Translations under genes and position numbers: made by a program
NCBI GenBank assembly: GCA_031267345.1
Contig: JAIRZG010000206.1
Coordinates: 1-12,315 of the forward strand
Direction: 5' to 3'
Source of the DNA: Zoogloeaceae bacterium
GTDB taxonomy: Bacteria > Pseudomonadota > Gammaproteobacteria > Burkholderiales > Rhodocyclaceae
Length of the DNA stretch: 12,315 nucleotides
Shown: in pieces, positions 6,064-12,315 of the stretch
Numbering within the stretch: position 1 is the stretch's first letter
Layout: each line of letters starts with the position of its first letter
The notes under the pieces: model-generated
What the model saw: the letters and a program-made list of their open reading frames with translations, nothing else
Told to the model about the DNA's origin: nothing
Database searches by the model: none

Positions 6064-7344
6064 GTGACCGAAATCTTCCGTGTTGTGCTGATCGCCGCCC
6101 TGTCGCTTTACATTGCGCTGCGTATCGCGCTCCTGATGCGGCAGACGCGCTTTGTCGCCGCCCATCGGGACGCCGTGCCCGCTGCCTTTGCCGAACGCAT
6201 CCCGCTTGCCGCGCATCAGCAGGCAGCGGATTACACGCAGGCGAAAATCTGTATGGAATATGTGGCGCTGGGCGTGGAAGTCGCTTATTTTCTGGCGCTC
6301 ACTTGGGGCGGCGGCTTGCAGGCGCTGCATGACCTCTGGTCGACGCACACGACGCGTCCGCTGGTTTATGGCATGGGTTTGATCGCCAGCGTGGCTGTCC
6401 TTTCCGTGCTTCTGGACATCCCGCTGAATCTTTATCGGCAGTTTCGTCTGGAGGCGCGTTTCGGCTTTAACCGCATGACGCTCGGCCTGTTTTTTTCTGA
6501 TCTCCTGAAACAGATTTCGCTGTTCGTCCTGCTGGGCTTGCCGTTTCTGGCGGCGGTGCTCTGGTTGGTGCAGGTCATGGGCGAATACTGGTGGTTTTAT
6601 GTCTGGCTGGCGTGGATGGCCTTCAATCTGCTGATGTTCTTTGCGTATCCGCTGTGGATTGCGCCGCTGTTCAACAAATTCACGCCGCTCGCCGATGGCG
6701 AAGTGAAAGCGCGGGTGGAAGCCCTGCTGCAACGGGACAACTTTGGCAAGCGCGAACTTTTCGTCATGGATGGCTCCCGCCGCTCCAGTCACGGCAACGC
6801 CTACTTCACCAGCTTCGGCAAGGCGCGGCGCATCGTGTTCTTTGACACCCTGCTGAAACGCCTCACCCCGCCGCAGATGGCGGCGGTGCTGGCGCATGAG
6901 CTGGGACATTTTCACCATCGCCATATTTTGAAACGCGTGGCGGGCATTTTCGCGCTCTCCCTGTTGTTTCTCGCCCTGCTGGGGCAATTGCTCTTTGCGC
7001 CCTGGTTTTTTCAGGGTCTGGGCGTGGACGCGACGCAAAGCGGCAACGCGGCGCTGGCGCTGGTATTGTTCAGTCTGGTCATCCCGTTGTTCGCCATTCT
7101 GTTCAATCCGCTGTTCAATCATTTTTCCCGCCGCGACGAATTCCAGGCCGACGCTTACGCCGCCCGCGTGAGTTCGGCGGATGATCTGATCGCCGCCCTG
7201 GTCCGGCTTTACGAAGACAACGCCACGACGCTCACTCCCGATCCGCTCTATTCGCGCTTTTATGATTCACACCCGCCCGCGACAGCCCGCATTGCGCGGC
7301 TGATGACGCTCGCCGCTGACACCCCTGCCGCGCCCGCCGCTTGA
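6064..7344 (+). CDS. M48 family (Ste24-type) integral-membrane zinc metalloprotease
   Basis: A 426-residue membrane protease related to eukaryotic CAAX protease Ste24 and bacterial HtpX. It has about seven membrane segments (roughly 1-24, 63-83, 100-122, 150-172, 176-200, 295-315, 330-350) with the zinc site between them: H278, E279 and H282 in AHELGH, and third ligand E359 in RRDEFQADAYA, with D363 conserved. The family strings NKFTPL, GNAYFTSFG and SHPP are also present. In bacteria the probable role is membrane-protein quality control; the substrate is unknown. I chose the GTG at 6064 because AGGA lies about 9 nt upstream and the first membrane helix starts right there; the open frame extends to 6001 without a binding site. 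Its stop overlaps the TTG start of rsgA (TTGA), implying translational coupling. Confidence 0.92.
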   Translation: MTEIFRVVLIAALSLYIALRIALLMRQTRFVAAHRDAVPAAFAERIPLAAHQQAADYTQAKICMEYVALGVEVAYFLALTWGGGLQALHDLWSTHTTRPLVYGMGLIASVAVLSVLLDIPLNLYRQFRLEARFGFNRMTLGLFFSDLLKQISLFVLLGLPFLAAVLWLVQVMGEYWWFYVWLAWMAFNLLMFFAYPLWIAPLFNKFTPLADGEVKARVEALLQRDNFGKRELFVMDGSRRSSHGNAYFTSFGKARRIVFFDTLLKRLTPPQMAAVLAHELGHFHHRHILKRVAGIFALSLLFLALLGQLLFAPWFFQGLGVDATQSGNAALALVLFSLVIPLFAILFNPLFNHFSRRDEFQADAYAARVSSADDLIAALVRLYEDNATTLTPDPLYSRFYDSHPPATARIARLMTLAADTPAAPAA

Positions 7345-8225
7345 ACGTCCCGTCTTCGCTTCTCTCCGGTCTCATTGTCGCCGCCCACGGACGCCAGTAT
7401 CGCGTCCGGCTTGCCAACGGCGAAGAATGGCTCTGTTATCCAAAAGGCAAAAAAAGCGAAGTCGTCTGCGGCGACCGTGTGGCGGTGCGCGGCAGTCAAA
7501 GCGGCCAAGGCGTCATTGAGCGGGTGGAAACGCGGAAAACCCTGCTTTACCGCTCCAACGCCCTGCGCGAAAAACGGATTGCCGCCAATGTCGATCAGAT
7601 CATTCTGGTGGTTGCCGCTGAACCCGCTTTTTCGGCGGCGCTGGTCAGTCGCTGCCTGATTGCGGCAGAAGCCGAAGGCATTGCCCCGCGCATCGTGCTG
7701 AACAAAAACGATCTTGCCGACAAACTTCCGACGGCGCGGCAACGCCTCGAGCTACTGGCGAGTCTGGGCTACCCGCTTCTGGAACTTTCCGCGACCCGCA
7801 GCGTCGCCGCCCTCATCCCGCATCTGGAAGGCAAGACCAGCGTACTGGTCGGGCAATCCGGCATGGGCAAATCCACGCTGATCAACGCCCTGATTCCCGG
7901 CGTGACCGCCGCCACACGGGAAATTTCCGCCGCGCTCGCTTCCGGCAAACACACCACCACCCACGCCCAACTGTATTTTTTGAACACGGAAAGCCGCCTC
8001 ATTGATTCCCCCGGCCTACAGGAATTCGGTCTCGGACACCTGAATTTCACCGCCCTCGAGCACGCCTTCCCGGAATTCGCGCCGCATCTGGGCGACTGCC
8101 GCTTTCGCAGCTGTCGCCATCAGCAGGAACCTGGCTGCGCCCTGCGGGCAGCGGTGGAGGCCGGACAGATCGCGGCGGAACGGTTGCAACTCTTTCAAAC
8201 CTTGGCGCGCGAAAACCGCCTGTGA
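7341..8225 (+). CDS. rsgA: Ribosome small-subunit maturation GTPase RsgA
   Basis: RsgA (YjeQ) is a circularly permuted GTPase that binds the 30S subunit late in assembly and helps release RbfA. The 294-residue protein has an N-terminal OB fold (about 8-70), a permuted GTPase domain in the order G4 NKND (121-124), G1 GQSGMGKST (171-179), G2 around T205-T207, G3 DSPG (222-225), and a C-terminal zinc finger with C253, C258, H260 and C266. The start is TTG at 7341, overlapping the protease stop as TTGA. No Shine-Dalgarno sequence is visible, so translation probably depends on ribosomes finishing the upstream gene. The N-terminus is short for the family but leaves the OB fold whole. It converges on the uracil-DNA glycosylase gene with only 7 bp between stop codons and no terminator. 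Confidence 0.95.
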   Translation: MNVPSSLLSGLIVAAHGRQYRVRLANGEEWLCYPKGKKSEVVCGDRVAVRGSQSGQGVIERVETRKTLLYRSNALREKRIAANVDQIILVVAAEPAFSAALVSRCLIAAEAEGIAPRIVLNKNDLADKLPTARQRLELLASLGYPLLELSATRSVAALIPHLEGKTSVLVGQSGMGKSTLINALIPGVTAATREISAALASGKHTTTHAQLYFLNTESRLIDSPGLQEFGLGHLNFTALEHAFPEFAPHLGDCRFRSCRHQQEPGCALRAAVEAGQIAAERLQLFQTLARENRL

Positions 8226-8232
8226 CCTGCGC

Positions 8233-9015
8233 TTACATTACCCTGTCGTCGATGATCCGCCGCGCGCTGCACAGGTCTTCCCAGGCTTTGGCTTTTTCCG
8301 GCAGACTACGCAGCAGGTAGGCGGGATGGTAGGTGACGACCACGGGTGTTGCGCCGAAGGACTGCGGTTTCTGGCGCAAGGCGGAAAGACTGCGATCATC
8401 GCCCAACACGCTATGCACAGCGGATTTTCCCAGCAGCACGATCAGCTTGGGCGCAATCAGCGCAATCTGGCGCAGCAGGAAGGGACGACAGGCCGCCATT
8501 TCTTCGTTGGTAGGCGTGCGGTTTCCTTCCGGACGGCATTTGACGGCGTTGGCGATATAGACATTGCGTTCGCGCTGAAGATCAATGGCGGCGAGCATGT
8601 TATCCAGCAGCTTGCCCGCCTGTCCCACAAAAGGCTCGCCTCTGGCGTCTTCTTCCGCGCCCGGCCCTTCGCCCACAAACAGCCAGTCCGCCGTCCGGTC
8701 GCCAATGCCCGGCACGACCTGCCGACGCCGCGCGCACAGGCCGCAGGCGCGACATTCCTTGATCGCCTGCGTCAACGCCTCCCAGTCCAGATCGGCGATC
8801 GTCGCTGCCCGTTCCTCATTGGCGGCGACGAATACGACAGGCCTGGGCGCGCTGACGGGAACGCTGGTTTTCGGCGCAACCGCTGTCGGCAGGGGCGATT
8901 TTTCGGCAAGGACGGGCGGCTCCGGCTCCGGATGTTCGCCGCGCTCTGCCGTGTTCTGGCGCAATTGCCAGAGGGTGTAGCCCATTTCCCGCAAAATGGC
9001 GGCTTGTCCGCGCAT
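8233..9015 (-). CDS. Family 4-type uracil-DNA glycosylase with a psi-like N-terminal peptide
   Basis: Removes uracil from DNA to start base excision repair. The catalytic part (about 80-255) shows a family 4 iron-sulfur site (C88 and C91 in CRACGLC, C160 in VKCRP, C176 in ACRPF), motif GEGPGAEEDARGEPFVG (115-131), NAVKCRPEGNRTP (156-168) and TYHPAYLLR (228-236) with H230. In front of it lies an 80-residue extension: residues 1-25 resemble the N-terminal chi-binding peptide of the DNA polymerase III psi subunit (MGYTLWQLR against LGITQWSLR in E. coli), followed by a Pro/Ala/Val-rich linker (29-62). The ATG at 9015 is 3 nt after the rimI stop, with AAGGAA inside the end of rimI as ribosome binding site, so it is the last gene of a tsaB-rimI-UDG operon. 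The enzyme call is strong; the psi resemblance is inference. Confidence 0.92.
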   Translation of the reverse strand: MRGQAAILREMGYTLWQLRQNTAERGEHPEPEPPVLAEKSPLPTAVAPKTSVPVSAPRPVVFVAANEERAATIADLDWEALTQAIKECRACGLCARRRQVVPGIGDRTADWLFVGEGPGAEEDARGEPFVGQAGKLLDNMLAAIDLQRERNVYIANAVKCRPEGNRTPTNEEMAACRPFLLRQIALIAPKLIVLLGKSAVHSVLGDDRSLSALRQKPQSFGATPVVVTYHPAYLLRSLPEKAKAWEDLCSARRIIDDRVM

Positions 9016-9018
9016 GTT

Positions 9019-9495
9019 TCATTCCTTCCAGTTATCCAGACGGGCGCAAAACACCAGTGCGTCTTCACGCCCATTGTCGTTTGGATAGTAGGCTTTACGC
9101 AAACCGATTTCCTGAAAACCGAAGGCGTGATACAGCGTCCGCGCGCGCTGATTGGAAGCGCGCGTTTCCAGATACATGCGCTGCATGTCGGCGGCGGCGG
9201 CGTCCTGCAAGACATGGCGCAGCAATTTTGCCCCCAGGCCTTGCCGCTGCACGGCAGGCGCAACCGCGAGATTGAGCAGATGCGCCTCGTCGACGAAGTG
9301 CGCCGACAATGTAAAGCCCAGACACTGCACGCCCTGCCACAACACCCAGGCGCGATGTCCGGCGTCAAGGGAATCGGCAAAATGCCGTTCCCGCCAGGGA
9401 AAAGCCTGCGCGGCGGCTTCCAGCGCCGCCACCTGCGGCAGATCGGGCGGGCGCATGACGGCGATTTCCGTCGGCGGCAGCGCGGACAAGGCCAC
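9019..9495 (-). CDS. rimI: Ribosomal protein S18-alanine N-acetyltransferase RimI
   Basis: RimI acetylates the N-terminal alanine of ribosomal protein S18 in E. coli; homologues can act on other proteins. The 158-residue GNAT protein has AFPW near residue 31, the acetyl-CoA loop QRQGLG (83-88), catalytic-type E110 in YLETRASN and Y122 in LYHAFGF (spaced as E103 and Y115 of E. coli), and the family ending YYPNDNGREDAL (136-146). The frame is open to 9672, but the best start is GTG at 9495: GGGAGGA lies 8 nt upstream, inside the end of tsaB. A TTG two codons earlier overlaps the tsaB stop as TTGA but is too close to that binding site. It sits between tsaB and the glycosylase gene; tsaB-rimI adjacency is common in bacteria. 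Confidence 0.92.
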   Translation of the reverse strand: MALSALPPTEIAVMRPPDLPQVAALEAAAQAFPWRERHFADSLDAGHRAWVLWQGVQCLGFTLSAHFVDEAHLLNLAVAPAVQRQGLGAKLLRHVLQDAAAADMQRMYLETRASNQRARTLYHAFGFQEIGLRKAYYPNDNGREDALVFCARLDNWKE

Positions 9496-9497
9496 GT

Positions 9498-10193
9498 TCA
9501 ACGTCCTCCCGCAGCGGCGCGTTCCGCCGTGGTACGCGCCACCTTGTCGCGCACATAGCGCGGCAGCGCCAGCGCCGGGTCTTGTCCTTCGCCGCGCCGG
9601 AAGGCTTGCGCCGCCAGTTCGACAAGAGGTCTGGCGTGTGGGCGGATTTGCGGCAGACAGCGACATCGACAAAAGCGTTCAGCAAGCTGCGGATAGGCGA
9701 GAAGGGCGTTGCCGACCACCTGCGCCGCATCCGTTTCCGGCCAGTCGTCCGGCAGGACGATCTCTTCCGGTTTCAGGAGGCGTATCGCGCCAGAGACCTG
9801 CGGCGCACAAGCTTCCCGCGCCAGAAACGCGCCCAGATAAACTTCGCCCATGCGCGCGTCCAGCAGGCTCAATACCCGTTCGCCGCCCGCCATGTACGCC
9901 ATACATTCGAGCGAGCCGATGGGCAACACGGGCTTGTCCAGCGCCGCCGCCATGCCCTGCGCAATACCGCAAGCGACGCGCAATCCGGTAAATGCCCCCG
10001 GCCCCATGCCGAAGGCAATGGCGTCCAGCGCGGCAAAACTGCTTTGCGCGCTCGCCAGAAGCTGCTGCGCCAGCGGCAACAGGGTGGCGGAATGCGGCGC
10101 GTCCGCCGGACAATCCGCCGCCAGTATTTCGCCTTCCTGCCACAGCGCGCAGGAGCCGGATTCGGTCGAGGTTTCCAGAGCCAGAATTCGCAT
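9498..10193 (-). CDS. tsaB: tRNA threonylcarbamoyladenosine biosynthesis protein TsaB
   Basis: TsaB is the scaffold partner of TsaD and TsaE in making t6A37 on ANN-decoding tRNAs; it has an ASKHA fold but no catalysis of its own. The 231-residue protein begins MRILALETSTESGSCALW, the standard family start, and carries GPGAFTGLRVACGIAQGMA (65-82), the LLDARMGEVYLGAF segment (110-123) and the C-terminal PRYVRDKVA (211-219). A cysteine-dense CRCRC (175-179) is odd. The ATG at 10193 is preferred over one 11 codons upstream because the family starts here; no clear ribosome binding site is seen. It heads a minus-strand operon with rimI (GTG 2 bp after the tsaB stop) and the glycosylase, and diverges from the TrmB-like gene. 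Confidence 0.94.
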   Translation of the reverse strand: MRILALETSTESGSCALWQEGEILAADCPADAPHSATLLPLAQQLLASAQSSFAALDAIAFGMGPGAFTGLRVACGIAQGMAAALDKPVLPIGSLECMAYMAGGERVLSLLDARMGEVYLGAFLAREACAPQVSGAIRLLKPEEIVLPDDWPETDAAQVVGNALLAYPQLAERFCRCRCLPQIRPHARPLVELAAQAFRRGEGQDPALALPRYVRDKVARTTAERAAAGGR

Positions 10194-10261
10194 TGAAAAA
10201 ATCAGTACAATCAAAAACCCACCCATTTTACTGTTCCCTGACGGTCAATTCCCGATTCCTG
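10194..10261. promoter_or_regulatory. Divergent region between tsaB and the TrmB-like gene
   Basis: A 68-bp interval with an AT-rich stretch (10194-10217). TACAAT at 10206-10211 is a good plus-strand -10 candidate for the TrmB-like gene, without a recognisable -35. Minus-strand TTGTAC overlaps it. Neither gene has an obvious Shine-Dalgarno sequence. Confidence 0.4.
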
Positions 10262-10954
10262 ATGTTTGCCAATTCCCACCCGGTCATCAGCCGCCAGAAC
10301 GCGCCGCATCCCGATTTACGGGCGGTGCTGGCGCGGCATCAGGCCAATGTTTTTCAAAAGCCGGTTGCGGCCTGTAACCACGCGGCGGTCTTGCAAGCCC
10401 TGGCGCGTTGGCGGGCATTCGCGCCGGACGCGCCGCTGGTGCTGGACGCCGGTTGCGGCGTGGGCTGGAGCACGGTGTTTTTGGCGCGACAATACCCAAC
10501 ATGCTTTGTACTGGGCATCGATCAATCCGCGCATCGACTGGCGCGCGACAAAAGCCGACTGGGGGTCATGCCGGAAAATCTGGCCTTCCTCCGCGCTGAT
10601 CTGGTGGATTTCTGGCGGGAACTGGCGGAGGCCGGGATTCGGCTCCATCGACATTGCCTGCTCTATCCCAATCCCTGGCCCAAACCCGCGCATTTGCGGC
10701 GACGCTGGCACGCGCATCCAGTTTTTCCAACGCTGCTGCGGTTGGGTGGCGTACTGATCGGTCGCAGCAACTGGCGCCCCTATATCGAGGAGATGGCGCT
10801 CTGTCTGCGCTGGTCAGGTTATGCGCCGATGGTTGAGGCATACGCGCCGGAAGGTGCGGCGATCCTCACGCCTTTCGAGCGCAAATATCACGCCTCCGGT
10901 CAAACGTTATGGTCGCTGCGCTGCGATCTGAAAGAGGACGGAAGCGCACCATAA
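10262..10954 (+). CDS. TrmB-like SAM-dependent methyltransferase
   Basis: A 230-residue cytoplasmic methyltransferase related to TrmB, the enzyme that makes N7-methylguanosine-46 in tRNA. Visible are SAM motif I LDAGCGVGWS (61-70), the acidic ribose loop GIDQSAHRL (85-93), YPNPWPKPAHLRRRW (135-149) equivalent to the PDPWPK-x-x-H-x-x-R-R motif of TrmB, and the C-terminal TPFERKYHASG (203-213), corresponding to TrmB's T-x-F-E-x-x-G. Two points differ from true TrmB: the R-S-F-V-L-R-x-G-R-x-T N-terminal motif is missing, replaced by SNSHPVISRQN-type sequence, and the PDPWP aspartate is asparagine (N137). It is therefore probably the proteobacterial TrmB paralogue whose target is unsettled. The start at 10262 fits the family; an upstream open frame overlapping tsaB antisense is not used. 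A strong terminator begins at its stop codon. Confidence 0.82.
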   Translation: MFANSHPVISRQNAPHPDLRAVLARHQANVFQKPVAACNHAAVLQALARWRAFAPDAPLVLDAGCGVGWSTVFLARQYPTCFVLGIDQSAHRLARDKSRLGVMPENLAFLRADLVDFWRELAEAGIRLHRHCLLYPNPWPKPAHLRRRWHAHPVFPTLLRLGGVLIGRSNWRPYIEEMALCLRWSGYAPMVEAYAPEGAAILTPFERKYHASGQTLWSLRCDLKEDGSAP

Positions 10955-10985
10955 AAAACGGCGCCTGCAAACAGGCGCCGTTTTT
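10954..10985. terminator. Strong bidirectional terminator between the TrmB-like gene and rpsT
   Basis: AAAAACGGCGCCTG (10954-10967) pairs perfectly with CAGGCGCCGTTTTT (10972-10985) around a 4-nt loop, giving a 14-bp stem. It overlaps the last base of the methyltransferase stop codon and lies 17 bp after the rpsT stop on the other strand; T-runs on both strands let it serve both genes. Confidence 0.95.
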
Positions 10986-11002
10986 ACGGAGCGCAAAGCG
11001 TA

Positions 11003-11269
11003 TCAGGCGGAGAGCGCCTTGATTTGCGCGGACAGGCGGCTCTTGTGGCGGGCAGCCTTGTTTTTGTGAATGATTTTCTTGTCGGCAATGCGGTCAATAA
11101 CCGACATGGATTGGGAAAACACACCTTGGGCAGCGGTTTTGTCGCCGCTTGCGATGGCCTGACGCACACGCTTGATGGCGGTACGCAGGGTAGAACGCAG
11201 ACTGGCGTTATGGGCGCGCTGCCTGATCGTCTGACGGGCGCGCTTCTTGGCTTGTGCGCTATTGGCCAT
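11003..11269 (-). CDS. rpsT: 30S ribosomal protein S20
   Basis: S20 is a primary 16S rRNA-binding protein of the small subunit, a three-helix bundle. The 88-residue protein matches the usual 86-88 and begins MANSAQAKKRARQTIRQRAHN, the standard family N-terminus after Met, with very many Lys/Arg residues and the C-terminal IIHKNKAARHKSRLSAQIKAL. AGGA lies 7 nt before the ATG. It is a single-gene unit: a sigma-70-like promoter lies upstream (11305-11333) and a strong terminator downstream. In E. coli S20 represses its own translation; whether this leader does so is unknown. The frame stays open far upstream through the TPR gene, but that is antisense shadow. Confidence 0.97.
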   Translation of the reverse strand: MANSAQAKKRARQTIRQRAHNASLRSTLRTAIKRVRQAIASGDKTAAQGVFSQSMSVIDRIADKKIIHKNKAARHKSRLSAQIKALSA

Positions 11270-11304
11270 GAAAAATCCTGAATGTCTGAAAAAAAAGAGC
11301 GATG

Positions 11305-11333
11305 ATTCTATCGGTTTCGCGCGTGAACCGCAA
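11305..11333 (-). promoter_or_regulatory. Predicted sigma-70-type promoter of rpsT
   Basis: On the minus strand TTGCGG (complement of 11328-11333) and TAGAAT (complement of 11305-11310) are separated by 17 bp, the optimal distance. Transcription would begin near 11298, giving a leader of about 30 nt that includes a run of U residues and the AGGA binding site. Confidence 0.6.
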
Positions 11334-11409
11334 GCAAAGCTGCGTCCATGTGTTTGACGGGCATGTATTCGCTGCGGACAAGCACATTCCTGCAACGGCT
11401 TGCACGCGA

Positions 11410-11415
11410 TATAAT
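11410..11415 (+). promoter_or_regulatory. Consensus -10 box upstream of the TPR protein gene
   Basis: A perfect TATAAT lies 31 bp before the ATG at 11447. The -35 region 17 bp upstream (TTCCTG, 11387-11392) matches poorly, so the promoter may need an activator or rely on the strong -10. No strong Shine-Dalgarno sequence is seen before the ATG. Confidence 0.55.
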
Positions 11416-11446
11416 GCGGCTTTCGTTGACATTTTCCGGCCTTGTC

Positions 11447-12315
11447 ATGTTCCGCAAATTTCTGTTCGCCCTTCTGCTTGCTGCGCTGTCCGGCGGCGTG
11501 TCTGTTCATGCTGCCGACAATCCCGCGACGATAACGCAGGAAACCGCCGTCGCGCCCGAACCGCCGCGCCCGCTGGACGCGCAGGATGTCTATCAAATCC
11601 TGTTGGGCGAAATCGCCCTGCAACGCGGACAGGTTGGCGTTGCCGCGCTTGCCTGGCAAGACCTGGCGCGACGAACCGAAGACGCCCGCGCCCTGCAACG
11701 CGCTATCGAAGTCAGCGCCGCCGCCCAACAGTACGACGCGGCGCTGAAATTGCTGGCGCGATGGACGCAACTCGATGGCGGCAACGCCACCGAAGCCCGA
11801 CAGTTCAAAATCACCCTGCTGTTGGCTGCCCGTCGCATCAGTGAACTGGAAACGCCCCTTCTGGAAATGCTGGCGGCCGACCCTGACAAGCTGGCGGATA
11901 ATTTTCTCGGCTTGAGCCGCCTGTTTCCCCAGTTCGCGGACAAGGACGCCATGTACACGCTGGTCGTCCGTCTGACCGAACGCTACCCCGACCTTGCGGA
12001 AGCCCGTTACACGCTGGCGGTAGCCGCCATCGCCAGCGAACAGCGGGACATCGCGCGCGTTGAACTGGAGCGCGCGCAAAGTCTGCGCCCCGACTGGGAA
12101 GCGCCCCTTCTGGCGTTGGGCGACCTGATTTTGCAGGAAAAATCCGCCGACACCGACCTTGCCGCGCTGGCTGCGCCCGCCATCACGCGCCTGAAAGCGT
12201 TTCTGACGCGCCACCCCGATGCGCGGGAAGTACGGCTGCAACTGGCGCGGGTGTTGATCGCGACCCAGCAGTATCCGCTCGCCCGTCAGGAATTCGACCG
12301 TCTGCTCGCCCAAAA
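11447..12315 (+). CDS. Exported tetratricopeptide-repeat protein (3' end outside the window)
   Basis: An open frame of 289 codons from ATG 11447 runs off the right edge without a stop. A signal peptide (MFRKFLFALLLAALSGGVSV, cleavage probably after H-A at 21-22) is followed by a Pro/Glu-rich stretch (27-43) and then all-helical, Ala/Leu-rich sequence with TPR-like periodicity: about 45-80, 83-112, 181-214 (YPDLAEARYTLAVAAIASEQ, then LERAQSLRPDW) and 245-289. No catalytic motif is seen, so a periplasmic or outer-membrane-attached scaffold is likely. In betaproteobacteria a similar TPR protein often precedes lolB, ispE and prs; whether they follow here is outside the window. It diverges from rpsT. 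No other gene competes on the opposite strand. Confidence 0.85.
   Translation, partial: MFRKFLFALLLAALSGGVSVHAADNPATITQETAVAPEPPRPLDAQDVYQILLGEIALQRGQVGVAALAWQDLARRTEDARALQRAIEVSAAAQQYDAALKLLARWTQLDGGNATEARQFKITLLLAARRISELETPLLEMLAADPDKLADNFLGLSRLFPQFADKDAMYTLVVRLTERYPDLAEARYTLAVAAIASEQRDIARVELERAQSLRPDWEAPLLALGDLILQEKSADTDLAALAAPAITRLKAFLTRHPDAREVRLQLARVLIATQQYPLARQEFDRLLAQ

Noticed and set aside
6046..7122. Minus-strand open frame of 358 codons
   Set aside because: Antisense to the M48 protease with its HExxH motif; the translation is Gln/Arg/His-rich shadow sequence.
8326..9558. Plus-strand open frame of 410 codons
   Set aside because: It lies antisense to the glycosylase and rimI, whose catalytic motifs are clear, and its translation shows no recognisable domain.
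11270..12313. Long minus-strand open frame continuing upstream from rpsT (436 codons in total with S20)
   Set aside because: It is antisense to the TPR protein gene, has Gln/Arg/Gly-rich composition typical of shadow frames in GC-rich DNA, and rpsT has its own start, ribosome binding site and promoter.
1..12315. Neisserial DNA uptake sequences (GCCGTCTGAA) as a taxonomic marker
   Set aside because: I looked for them by eye on both strands and saw no copy, so they do not support placement in Neisseria; an exact string search would settle it.

Overview
The window looks like chromosomal DNA of a proteobacterium, most likely a betaproteobacterium. The evidence is a moderately high GC content, housekeeping genes of clear proteobacterial type (PurU, RlmD, Orn, RsgA, TsaB, RimI, a TrmB-like methyltransferase, ribosomal protein S20), a di-heme cytochrome c4-like protein, and the layout in which orn diverges from an M48 protease-rsgA pair. 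The genus cannot be fixed from the sequence. All genes in the interior are intact; only the two window ends are cut.

Layout. Positions 2-112 hold the last codons of an IS5-family transposase, followed by about 120 bp of nested palindromes and a short direct repeat, then a long leader before purU (491-1351, +). rlmD (1546-2853, -) faces purU across a 194-bp spacer. A DUF7931-like protein gene (2910-3389, +) diverges from rlmD. It is followed by a small, strongly insulated lipoprotein gene (3553-3777, +) with its own promoter and terminator. A second terminator separates it from a minus-strand block: orn (5968-5408), a cytochrome c4-like gene (5389-4763) and a YccA/BI-1 membrane protein (4614-3910). 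From 6064 rightwards an M48/Ste24-type protease and rsgA are coupled by a TTGA overlap. Convergent to them lies a tight minus-strand operon tsaB-rimI-uracil-DNA glycosylase (10193-8233). Further right are a TrmB-like methyltransferase (10262-10954, +), a bidirectional terminator, rpsT (11269-11003, -) and the start of an exported TPR protein (11447 to the window end, +).

Functionally this is a core-genome region: one-carbon/purine metabolism (purU), rRNA and tRNA modification (rlmD, tsaB, trmB-like), ribosome assembly and proteins (rsgA, rimI, rpsT), RNA turnover (orn), DNA repair (UDG), respiration (cytochrome) and envelope quality control (M48 protease, YccA). I found no CRISPR array, defence island, prophage or tRNA gene.

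The most interesting signal is in the uracil-DNA glycosylase. Its N-terminal 25 residues resemble the chi-binding peptide of the DNA polymerase III psi subunit (HolD), and the gene sits beside rimI, where holD sits in gammaproteobacteria. This suggests a glycosylase tethered to the replisome through chi. Other points of interest are the repeat-built lipoprotein, the TrmB paralogue of unknown target, and the palindrome cluster beside the transposase remnant.
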